Assembly (NCBI GenBank): GCA_028717605.1
Contig: JAQUNM010000017.1
Location: forward strand, 1-9,146
Direction: 5' to 3'
Origin: Minisyncoccota bacterium
Lineage (GTDB): Bacteria > Patescibacteriota > Minisyncoccia > Minisyncoccales > GWA2-38-27
Length of the DNA stretch: 9,146 nt
A program made the position numbers and the translations under genes. Positions 1 to 5,448 of the stretch are shown in pieces (positions within the stretch are counted from its first letter, which is position 1; every line of letters starts with the position of its first letter). A model generated the notes under the pieces. The model was given only the letters and a program-made list of their open reading frames with translations, made no database searches and was not told the DNA's origin.

Positions 1-162
1 TTTGGTACTATAGTTGAAATAAATGGTATGTATTTTGAGGTTTTAGACAGAAAAAATTCAAGATACGGTTGTGAGTGGTTTGATATATGGAAACCAACCA
101 AACAAGAAGCTATTAATTTTGGAATAAAAAAGAGCTATATAAATATCATCCTAGAAAACTAA
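1..162 (+). CDS. 3D-domain protein, C-terminal fragment (5' end outside window)
   Basis: Frame 1 is open from the first base to a TAA at 160-162 and gives 53 residues. The order of motifs, GTIVEINGMYFEVLDR, then FDIW, then a short segment with EAINFG and a final hydrophobic strand, matches the C-terminal half of the 3D (Asp-Asp-Asp) domain. That domain is a double-psi beta-barrel found at the C-terminus of secreted MltA/resuscitation-factor-like cell-wall hydrolases. Two of the expected acidic residues are visible (the D of VLDR and the D of FDIW); the rest of the domain is upstream of the window. Known for the family: action on peptidoglycan outside the membrane, usually with an N-terminal signal or anchor, which cannot be seen here. 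A terminator follows 6 bases after the stop, so this is the last gene of its transcript. The family call is good; the exact activity is unknown. Confidence 0.7.
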   Translation, partial: FGTIVEINGMYFEVLDRKNSRYGCEWFDIWKPTKQEAINFGIKKSYINIILEN

Positions 163-168
163 TATAAG

Positions 169-203
169 AAAAAAGAGAGGTTGAACGAAACCCTCTTTTT
201 TTT
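169..203. terminator. Bidirectional intrinsic terminator between convergent units
   Basis: AGAGGTT (176-182) pairs with AACCCTCT (189-196) with one bulged C around a GAACGA loop. On the + strand the hairpin runs straight into seven T (197-203). On the minus strand the same hairpin is followed by C and six T (175-169). It can therefore end both the 3D-domain gene (+) and the rbfA-tRNA unit (minus). Confidence 0.75.
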
Positions 204-208
204 ATTTA

Positions 209-292
209 TGCCGCGGGTGGGAGTCGAACCCACACGGAGAAAATCTCCAAGGGATTTTAAGTCCCTTATGTCTGCCATTCCATCACCGCGGC
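209..292 (-). tRNA. tRNA-Leu (anticodon UAA)
   Basis: On the minus strand an 84-nt cloverleaf is complete. The acceptor stem GCCGCGG/CCGCGGC is perfect, the anticodon arm AGGGA-CTTAAAA-TCCCT gives anticodon UAA, a long variable arm (GGAG-ATTTT-CTCC) marks a class II tRNA, the T-arm is GTGGG-TTCGACT-CCCAC, and A73 is the leucine discriminator. The D-loop keeps GG at 18-19. No CCA is encoded (the next bases are TAA), so CCA must be added by the nucleotidyltransferase. It lies 11 nt downstream of tRNA-Cys on the same strand with no visible promoter between them, so the pair is probably released from one precursor. Confidence 0.96.
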
Positions 293-303
293 TTGCTAAG
301 CCA

Positions 304-375
304 AGGCCAGGGTGGGAATTGCACCCACGTGTAAGGGTTTTGCAGACCCTTGCCTTGCTACTTGGCTACCTGGCC
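304..375 (-). tRNA. tRNA-Cys (anticodon GCA) with atypical elbow
   Basis: On the minus strand a 72-nt cloverleaf is complete. The acceptor stem GGCCAGG/CCTGGCC is perfect, the anticodon arm is AGGGT-CTGCAAA-ACCCT (anticodon GCA), the T-stem GTGGG/CCCAC is perfect, and U73 is the cysteine identity base. The D-stem has 3 bp plus an A13-A22 mismatch, as is known for E. coli tRNA-Cys. Unusually, the T-loop is TGCAATT, so the near-invariant U55 is G, and the D-loop AAGTAGCAA carries A instead of G at position 18. G19 and C56 are kept. CCA is not encoded. It begins 17 nt after the rbfA stop on the same strand, with no separate promoter visible. Confidence 0.95.
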
Positions 376-392
376 CTATAAATCTTTTTACT

Positions 393-740
393 TTATTTTT
401 CTTCTTTTTTCAATGCCTCAAGTGTTTTTTCAACTCTTCCTGCTTCTTGAACCTGTTTTTCTACTTCAAATATCAATTTAGGAACAGGTCTTATTTTCAA
501 TCTTTTGTTTAAAATTTGTTGAAAAAAATAAATATTTTTATTTAAGTAAGAAAATACTTTTTCCCTTTCTTTTTCTGGAAAAATAGAAATATAAGTTTTA
601 GCTTGAATAAAATTAGAAGAAGTATCTACCCTGGTAATGGTTATTAAAATATTAGCAAAGTCCAACTCTTGAGAAAAAATTCTGCCTATTTCTCTTTTTA
701 GCAATTCATTTATTTTTTCAATTCTTCTTAAGTTAATCAA
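393..740 (-). CDS. rbfA: Ribosome-binding factor A
   Basis: The product is 115 residues, the usual RbfA size. RbfA is a KH-fold protein that binds the immature 30S subunit near the 5' helix of 16S rRNA and helps its late maturation and cold adaptation. Family features seen: an N-terminal basic helix with RRIEKINELLKREIGRI, a central LITITRVDTSSNFIQAKTYISIF strand-helix segment, then LNKRLKIRPVPKLIFEVE, the characteristic R-P-V-P-K-L-x-F end of the domain, and a short charged tail. There is no internal ATG near the N-terminus. The start is TTG at 740, which overlaps the infB stop in a 4-nt TTGA, so translation is probably coupled to infB. It is followed closely by the two tRNA genes. The infB-rbfA order is the classic bacterial one. 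Confidence 0.93.
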   Translation of the reverse strand: MINLRRIEKINELLKREIGRIFSQELDFANILITITRVDTSSNFIQAKTYISIFPEKEREKVFSYLNKNIYFFQQILNKRLKIRPVPKLIFEVEKQVQEAGRVEKTLEALKKEEK

Positions 741-2188
741 AGTTCTTTTTTAATTTTTTCTTCAATATATGATTCTAAAATATCACCTCTTTCTAAAGGA
801 ATAGCTGTTTCAAATAAAATACCACATTCTGATCCTTTGCTAACTGAATCTGTTTCTTTTTTGTTCTGCTGAAGAGTATTTATCTTGCCTGTCCCTATTT
901 TTTCTTCTTGTCTAAAAATGTCTATTTTAGCTCCTCTTTTGATAAATCCCTGAATTGCCTTTCCCCCTATTATTTGACGAGTTTTTTCAGCTTTAAATAT
1001 TTCTAAAACTTTTATTTTTCCAGTCGTTGACCTTACAATCTCTGGCTCTATCATTCTTCTTAGAACATTTTCAACTGCTTGAATCAATTCATAAATTACG
1101 TCGAAATTTAATATTTTTACCCCTTGTCTTTGAGCTAAATCTTTAGCTATTTTATTCGGTTTTGTTTTAAAACATAAAATTTTGGCTCTTGTTCTTATAG
1201 CTGCTCTAACATCAGATTCATCTATTTGGCCTGGTTCAGCTTTCAGAATATGAACACTAGCGTTTTTTTGGGGTATTCTTTCTATCATATGAATAATCGC
1301 CTCCAAAGAACCTAACACATCAGTTTTAATAATTAGAAGAAGAGCATTTTCTTTAATATTAATTTCTTTTTTTTCTTTTTCCTGGATTTGTTGTTGATTT
1401 TCGTAAACATTAAATAACTCTCCCACTAAAGGAACTTGCTCAAACCCTAAAACAGAGACAGGCGTGGATGGATAAGCTTTTTCTAGAAAATCTCCTTGAA
1501 AATCTTCCATATTTTTTACCTTACCAATAGCAGAATCAGTGGCTAAAAAATCTCCTTTTTTTAAAATCCCTTTTTTAATAATTAAGGTAGCTATTGGACC
1601 TTTGTTGTGATCTAAATAAGACTCAATAACTATACCTTGCGCTGGACAACTAGTTTCTAATTTCAAATCTTCCATTTCAGCCACCAAAATAATAACTTCT
1701 AAAAGATGTTCGATTCCTTTTTTGCTGATCGCAGAAACCTCTACAAAGGGCACCTTCCCTCCCATGGTTTCTAAATATATTTCTTTTTCAGCTAATTGCC
1801 TCTTAACCATTGGTATATCAGCGTTAGGCTTATCTATCTTGTTAATAGCCACTATAAAAGGAATATTGGCTTTTTTAACAATATCTATGGCTTCTTTTGT
1901 TTGAGTTTTTATGCCCTCGTCAGCTGCTATGACTAAAACAGCAATATCAGCTGCTTCAACCCCCCTAGACCTCATTGCCCCAAAAGCCTCATGACCGGGT
2001 GTATCAATAAAAGTAATTTGTCTTTTATTTTCCTCAACTTGATAAGCTCCAATGTGCTGGGTAATTCCTCCTGACTCCTTAGAGATTATCTTCAAATCTT
2101 TGATTGCTTCCAAAATAGAAGACTTGCCATGATCAACGTGGCCTAGAATAACAACTACTGGTGGTTTTAATTTTAATTTTTCTGACAT
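737..2188 (-). CDS. infB: Translation initiation factor IF-2 (short form)
   Basis: This is the 483-residue translational GTPase that brings fMet-tRNA to the 30S subunit and promotes subunit joining. The G domain starts almost at once: G1 GHVDHGKS (16-23), switch-I T43 in GGITQHIGA, G3 DTPGH (62-66), G4 NKID (116-119), G5 SAI (152-154). It is followed by domain II, the IF2-specific domain 3 (about 275-375) and the C-terminal tRNA-binding domain with the SKGSECGI signature near residue 450. The long N-terminal IF2_N region present in most bacteria is absent, so the protein is much shorter than the 700-900 residues of E. coli or Bacillus IF2; compact forms are known in reduced genomes. The ATG at 2188 sits inside the end of the DUF4446 gene (16-nt overlap) and has a purine-rich AAAGAAG stretch upstream. 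The stop is TGA. The protein looks intact. Confidence 0.97.
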   Translation of the reverse strand: MSEKLKLKPPVVVILGHVDHGKSSILEAIKDLKIISKESGGITQHIGAYQVEENKRQITFIDTPGHEAFGAMRSRGVEAADIAVLVIAADEGIKTQTKEAIDIVKKANIPFIVAINKIDKPNADIPMVKRQLAEKEIYLETMGGKVPFVEVSAISKKGIEHLLEVIILVAEMEDLKLETSCPAQGIVIESYLDHNKGPIATLIIKKGILKKGDFLATDSAIGKVKNMEDFQGDFLEKAYPSTPVSVLGFEQVPLVGELFNVYENQQQIQEKEKKEINIKENALLLIIKTDVLGSLEAIIHMIERIPQKNASVHILKAEPGQIDESDVRAAIRTRAKILCFKTKPNKIAKDLAQRQGVKILNFDVIYELIQAVENVLRRMIEPEIVRSTTGKIKVLEIFKAEKTRQIIGGKAIQGFIKRGAKIDIFRQEEKIGTGKINTLQQNKKETDSVSKGSECGILFETAIPLERGDILESYIEEKIKKEL

Positions 2189-2520
2189 AATTTTATTGCT
2201 TCTTTTTCTTCTTTAGACAAAACGTATTCTGAATTATTGTTTTTGATTGGTTTAGCGTAAATCCTGTTTCCTTCTCTAGCATAAATACTAGTAAGAACAA
2301 AACCATTATCTTTTTTATCTAAAACAGAGATAGAAAAACTTTGATCTCCTCCAATATCAGAAAAAGGATTATATCTAATAATTCCTATTTTTTGAACAAA
2401 GTTTTCTTTTTTTAACTTTTCTATTTCTGAATTTAAAAAATTGATGTTCTGTTCTAATTTTTCTATCTGTGCTATTAGCTCTTGTGGTGTTTTTTCTTTT
2501 TTATTTTTTTTAAAAAACAT
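2173..2520 (-). CDS. DUF4446 family protein
   Basis: From the ATG at 2520 the product is 115 residues. The C-terminal two thirds carry the DUF4446 hallmarks: RYNPF (49-53), GGDQSFS (57-63), a D-x-x-x-NGFVLTS strand, YAKPI (88-92) and LSKEE (101-105). The function of this family is unknown. In Firmicutes, homologues have an N-terminal membrane segment; here there is instead a Lys-rich start (MFFKKNKKEK) and a heptad-like helix at about residues 13-42 that could form a coiled coil, so the protein looks soluble. A TTG at 2571 would add 17 residues and overlap the ruvB end, but neither start has a clear Shine-Dalgarno sequence; I prefer ATG, 23 nt after the ruvB stop. It overlaps infB by 16 nt, so it is co-expressed with ruvB, infB and rbfA. 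Confidence 0.85.
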   Translation of the reverse strand: MFFKKNKKEKTPQELIAQIEKLEQNINFLNSEIEKLKKENFVQKIGIIRYNPFSDIGGDQSFSISVLDKKDNGFVLTSIYAREGNRIYAKPIKNNNSEYVLSKEEKEAIKLCQKN

Positions 2521-2543
2521 ATCTAATATTTTATCTAAAAATT

Positions 2544-3530
2544 TTATTTTTGGCAACCTAAATGTTGACAAGCTGACTTAGTAATTATTCTTCCTCGAGT
2601 GGTTCTTTTTAAAAAACCGAGCTGCATTAAATATGGTTCATAAATATCTAAGATAGTATCTTCTTCTTCTAAAGACGCGGCAGCTAAGGCTTGAATGCCA
2701 ACCGGACCTCCATTAAACTTTTCAATAATCGTCTTTAATATTTTCCTATCTCCTGTTTCTAGTCCTAGTCTATCGATTTTTAGGGCTTCCAAAGTATTCT
2801 TGGCTATTTGCTCAGTGATTTCTCCTGTTCCCTCAACTTGGGCAAAATCTCTAGCTCTTTTCAATAAACGATTAGCTACTCTAGGAGTAAAGCGAGAACA
2901 ACTAGCCAATATCTTAATTGCTTTAGGATCTATTTTAACTTTTAAAAACAAGGCTGATTGTTGAATAATTTGCTCAATATCTTTTTGAGAATAATATTCT
3001 AGTTGAAAAGTAGCACCGAACCTATTTCTTAAGGGGGAACTTAAAAGAGCCATTCTAGTAGTAGCTCCAATAAAAGTAAATTTTGGAATATCTAAATCTA
3101 TTGTCCTAGCCATAGGACCCTTTCCTATTACTAGATTAAGTTTAAAGTCTTCTAAAACAGGATAAATTATTTCTTCACAATATTTATTTAATCTATGAAT
3201 TTCGTCAACAAACAGAACGTCTCCTTGAGATAAATTGGTTAAAATAGCAGCCAAATCTCCTATTCTTTGCAAAGAAGGAGCTGAAACAACCCTAATTTCA
3301 GAACCCATTTCTTTAGCGATTAAATAGGCTAAACTAGTTTTACCTAATCCACTTTGGCCATAAAGCAAAATGTGCTCACAACAAACCTCCTTTCTTTGTA
3401 AAGAAGCTTGGACAATAATTTTAAGATTTTTCTTTACATTTTCTTGGCCAATATACTCTTTCCATTCTTTTGGCCTCAAAGAAGCTAAAATCTTATCTTC
3501 TTCGTTGGGGGGGCTTGACAAGTTTTTCAT
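2544..3530 (-). CDS. ruvB: Holliday junction branch migration helicase RuvB
   Basis: The product is 328 residues, the full family length. RuvB is the AAA+ hexameric motor that, with RuvA, drives branch migration of Holliday junctions for RuvC. Seen: Walker A GQSGLGKT (58-65; the usual form is GPPGLGKT, so both prolines are replaced), Walker B LFVDE (106-110) followed by IHRL, sensor 1 GATTR (155-159), arginine finger in LRNRFG (R170), sensor 2 in TPRVANRLLKRARDFA (R217), and the C-terminal winged helix with GGPVGIQALAAAS, YEPYLMQLGFLKRT and TRGR. The ATG at 3530 has no clear ribosome binding site. ruvA and ruvC are not in this window. It heads the minus-strand unit ruvB-DUF4446-infB-rbfA-tRNAs. 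Its first codons overlap the + strand promoter of the small RNA gene. Confidence 0.97.
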   Translation of the reverse strand: MKNLSSPPNEEDKILASLRPKEWKEYIGQENVKKNLKIIVQASLQRKEVCCEHILLYGQSGLGKTSLAYLIAKEMGSEIRVVSAPSLQRIGDLAAILTNLSQGDVLFVDEIHRLNKYCEEIIYPVLEDFKLNLVIGKGPMARTIDLDIPKFTFIGATTRMALLSSPLRNRFGATFQLEYYSQKDIEQIIQQSALFLKVKIDPKAIKILASCSRFTPRVANRLLKRARDFAQVEGTGEITEQIAKNTLEALKIDRLGLETGDRKILKTIIEKFNGGPVGIQALAAASLEEEDTILDIYEPYLMQLGFLKRTTRGRIITKSACQHLGCQK

Positions 3531-3543
3531 AATAGACTAAAAT
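3515..3543 (+). promoter_or_regulatory. Sigma-70-type promoter for the + strand small RNA
   Basis: A perfect -35 TTGACA (3515-3520) is separated by 17 bp from TAAAAT (3538-3543), one base from the TATAAT consensus. The expected transcription start is about 3549-3551. The -35 box lies inside the first codons of ruvB on the other strand. The nearest + strand coding gene is far away and a terminator follows 150 nt downstream, so the promoter serves a short noncoding transcript. Confidence 0.75.
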
Positions 3544-3632
3544 AGGGCTGTTAAACTAGTTTTGAGGCTGGGGTGTCTGGAATCTTTTTTTTGTAGGATA
3601 GTTTGGCTTTAGCGAAACTTCTCCCGAAAAAT

Positions 3633-3660
3633 ATTCTATTTTTTAAGTTCTAACACTCAA
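3633..3660 (-). promoter_or_regulatory. Candidate ruvB operon promoter
   Basis: On the minus strand TTGAGT (3660-3655) and TAGAAT (3638-3633) are separated by 16 bp. Each box has one or two mismatches to the sigma-70 consensus. Transcription would start near 3626 and give a leader of about 95 nt before the ruvB ATG. That leader is antisense to the 5' part of the + strand small RNA. Read-through from pilB is an alternative source of ruvB transcription, because I see no minus-strand terminator after pilB. Confidence 0.4.
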
Positions 3661-3692
3661 ATTGACCCCCAGCCTCAGCATTAGTTTATCAG

Positions 3693-3720
3693 CAGACCAT
3701 TTTTACTGGTCTGTTTTTTT
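3693..3720 (+). terminator. Intrinsic terminator of the small RNA
   Basis: CAGACCA (3693-3699) pairs perfectly with TGGTCTG (3707-3713) around a 7-nt loop and is followed by seven T (3714-3720). The T-tract lies only on the + strand: on the minus strand the hairpin is followed by CTGATAAAC, so it should not stop pilB transcription. Its tail overlaps the pilB stop codon. Confidence 0.85.
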
Positions 3721-5011
3721 AACCCGCTACTCTTTCTATTTCTTCAATAGTAGTAATTCCTTGTAATACTTTTAAAAAACCATCTTTTTTCATTGATACC
3801 ATTCCTTTTTTGATAGCTAAATCTCTCATACCAACGATAGAAGGAGATTCTAAAATAAACTTTTCCATTTCATCATCAACTAGAAAAGTCTCATAAATTC
3901 CAATTCTCCCTTTATAGCCAGTAAAATTGCATTCTTGGCAACCAACTGGTTTAGCTACTTTAATGTCTTTACTTAATTTGGGAACACTAATGGGCAAGTT
4001 ATTTAACTCTTTCTTAAGTAAATCTAGTGTTTGAGAAGAAATATTTTCTAGTTTAGAACAATGTTTACATACTTTCCTGGGTAATCTTTGAGCAACTACC
4101 ATATTTAAAGCTGGGGCAATAGAAACTGGCTTTACTCCTAAATCAATCAATCTAGCCACTGCTCCAGCTGCATCATTAGTATGTAGGGTTGAAAAAACTA
4201 AATGACCAGTTAAGGCTGCTTGCATAGCAATCTCAGCTGTTTCTAAATCTCTAATCTCTCCCACTAAAATAACATCAGGGTCTTGTCTCATTAAAGACCT
4301 TAAACCATTAGCAAAAGTATAACCCTTAGAAGGATCAACTTGGGTTTGAGAAAGACCAGTTAAATGGTATTCTACTGGATCTTCAATGGTGATAATCTTT
4401 ACATCGGGATTATTAATTTTTTTTAAAACAGCATACAAAGTAGTTGTCTTACCAGAACCAGTAGGACCAGTAACAATAATCATACCATTGGGCTTTTTAA
4501 TCTCTTTATTAAAAGACTCTACTAGGTGTTTACTTAAACCTAACTCTTCTATGGTAATTAAGTTTTCGGGATTCAAAATTCTCAAAACAAAAGATTCCCC
4601 ATTCTCAGCTGGCAAAGAAGAAGCTCTAATTTCTATTAAATCTTCAATAATAATAGAAAAACGACCATCTTGTGGTTTATTTTCTACATTGAGCTTTAAT
4701 TTAGCTAAAATCTTTATCCTAGAAGATAAGGATTTATAATTTTTTAGATTAAAAACAAAAACATCCTGCAAAATTCCATCCATTCTTAATCTTAATCTAG
4801 CCTGTTCTTCCTCTGGTTCTAAATGAATATCTGAAGCCTCTAGTATAATGGCTCCCATTAAAATAATTTCTAGTAATTCAGTAGTGCTTTTTTGCAAATA
4901 AGCGGAAATTTTTTCTCTTAGACTTTCTAGGTTGCTTATTTCCTTTTTTAAAGTTTTAATGACTACTGAAGAAATCTTTATTTCTCCGGTAAGTTTTTTT
5001 GCTTCTTCCAT
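3719..5011 (-). CDS. pilB: Type IV pilus assembly / type II secretion ATPase (PilB/GspE family), N1 domain absent
   Basis: The product is 430 residues. It is a cytoplasmic hexameric ATPase of the kind that powers pilin polymerisation, working with PilC- and PilM-type platform proteins. Seen in order: an N-terminal helical stretch (1-40), the N2 domain with ASDIHLEP (59-66) and QDGR (114-117), Walker A GPTGSGKT (182-189), Asp box ITIEDPVEY (207-215), Walker B ILVGEIRD (248-255), His box TGHLVFSTLHTND (268-280), and the zinc-binding CKHC (315-318) and CQEC (358-361). The CxxC pairs separate PilB/GspE from the retraction ATPase PilT, which lacks them. The family is typically about 560 residues; the N1 (MshEN/GspE_N) domain is missing, and an in-frame stop about 15 nt upstream of the ATG shows it is not just a mis-called start. 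No pilin or other pilus gene is in the window. Confidence 0.9.
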   Translation of the reverse strand: MEEAKKLTGEIKISSVVIKTLKKEISNLESLREKISAYLQKSTTELLEIILMGAIILEASDIHLEPEEEQARLRLRMDGILQDVFVFNLKNYKSLSSRIKILAKLKLNVENKPQDGRFSIIIEDLIEIRASSLPAENGESFVLRILNPENLITIEELGLSKHLVESFNKEIKKPNGMIIVTGPTGSGKTTTLYAVLKKINNPDVKIITIEDPVEYHLTGLSQTQVDPSKGYTFANGLRSLMRQDPDVILVGEIRDLETAEIAMQAALTGHLVFSTLHTNDAAGAVARLIDLGVKPVSIAPALNMVVAQRLPRKVCKHCSKLENISSQTLDLLKKELNNLPISVPKLSKDIKVAKPVGCQECNFTGYKGRIGIYETFLVDDEMEKFILESPSIVGMRDLAIKKGMVSMKKDGFLKVLQGITTIEEIERVAG

Positions 5012-5046
5012 TGATTGTATGGTATATTATTTAATAACAATAGTCA
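5012..5046. promoter_or_regulatory. Compact divergent promoter region, pilB / tsaE
   Basis: Only 35 bp separate the divergent ATGs. On the + strand an extended -10, TGGTATATT (5020-5028), would place the start about 12 nt before the tsaE ATG. On the minus strand TTGACT (its -35 lies at the tsaE start) is 17 bp from TACCAT, placing the start almost at the pilB ATG. No Shine-Dalgarno sequence is present on either side, so leaderless or very short-leader mRNAs are likely. The boxes are weak matches. Confidence 0.4.
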
Positions 5047-5448
5047 ATGAAATTTTTATCTCAAAAACCCTCAGAAACAAAAAAATTAGGAGAAAAAATG
5101 GCTAAAAGAAAAGCAGATGTTTTGGCTTTAAAAGGAGAGTTAGGGGCGGGGAAAACAACCTTTTTAAAAGGATATGCTAAAGGATTAGGAGTTAAAGAAA
5201 AAGTTTTAAGCCCTACTTTTTTAATCTTAAAAAAAATTCCAATTAAAAATAATTATTTTATTCATATTGATTGTTACAGGATAAAAGACTCTAAAGAAAT
5301 TCTTGATCTTGGCTTTAAAAAAATGCTAAATAAATATATTATGGCTATTGAGTGGCCAGAAAGAATAAAAAATATTTTACCTAAAGACACTCTTTGGATA
5401 AATTTTAAGATTATTGACAAAAACAAAAGAGAAATCACCATTAAATGA
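5047..5448 (+). CDS. tsaE: tRNA t6A biosynthesis ATPase TsaE
   Basis: The product is 133 residues, close to the usual 150. TsaE is the small P-loop ATPase that works with TsaB and TsaD to make N6-threonylcarbamoyladenosine at position 37 of ANN-decoding tRNAs. Seen: Walker A GELGAGKT (30-37), switch-like SPTF (55-58), HIDCYR (73-78) and the family-specific IEWPER (101-106). The spacing is normal and there is no disruption. The ATG at 5047 has no Shine-Dalgarno sequence. The stop TGA overlaps the next gene's ATG as ATGA, so it is the head of a + strand operon and is coupled to the exonuclease gene. tsaB and tsaD are not in view. Confidence 0.95.
   Translation: MKFLSQKPSETKKLGEKMAKRKADVLALKGELGAGKTTFLKGYAKGLGVKEKVLSPTFLILKKIPIKNNYFIHIDCYRIKDSKEILDLGFKKMLNKYIMAIEWPERIKNILPKDTLWINFKIIDKNKREITIK

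Larger units (their letters stand above)
3546..3720 (+). ncRNA. Structured small RNA gene, unidentified (6S-like architecture)
   Basis: A consensus-like promoter upstream and an intrinsic terminator at the end bound a transcript of about 170 nt with no usable ORF. It folds by eye into one long rod. The outer stem GCTGTTAAACTA (3547-3558) pairs with TAGTTTATCAGC (3682-3693) with one T-T mismatch. A perfect 11-bp stem, TGAGGCTGGGG (3563-3573) with CCCCAGCCTCA (3667-3677), follows. Next is an 11-nt one-sided bulge, then an interrupted stem 3574-3586 with 3645-3655, a U/U internal loop, and GTAGGATA (3593-3600) with TATTCTAT (3632-3639). The apical hairpin is AGTTTgGC-TTTA-GCgAAACT (3600-3619). 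An end-closing rod with an internal bubble recalls 6S RNA, which sequesters RNA polymerase, but I recognise no diagnostic 6S sequence. It lacks the SRP GGAAGG/AGCA motif and tRNA-like tmRNA ends. Existence is well supported; identity is open. Confidence 0.7.

Noticed and set aside
181..512. Two overlapping + strand ORFs of 66 residues over the tRNA region
   Set aside because: They run antisense through two clear tRNA genes and the 3' end of rbfA, have low-complexity Phe/Leu-rich translations and match no family.
2521..2571. TTG start at 2571 for the DUF4446 gene
   Set aside because: It overlaps the ruvB coding sequence by 28 nt and lacks a Shine-Dalgarno sequence, and the added 17 residues lie outside the conserved domain. 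The ATG at 2520 is simpler, though the longer form cannot be excluded.
3563..3677. Inverted repeat TGAGGCTGGGG ... CCCCAGCCTCA as the ends of a small transposable element (MITE)
   Set aside because: The arms sit nested inside a second matched stem and between a promoter and a terminator, no target-site duplication is visible, and there is no second copy in the window. A structured RNA explains it better.
3546..3720. The small RNA as SRP RNA, tmRNA or RNase P RNA
   Set aside because: The SRP GGAAGG/AGCA loop is absent, there is no tRNA-like T-arm or tag reading frame, and none of the RNase P core motifs can be seen.
737..5448. TGA reassigned to glycine as in Gracilibacteria/SR1
   Set aside because: TGA ends infB and tsaE at the expected family lengths and in overlapping stop/start junctions, and no gene contains an in-frame TGA at a conserved Gly.
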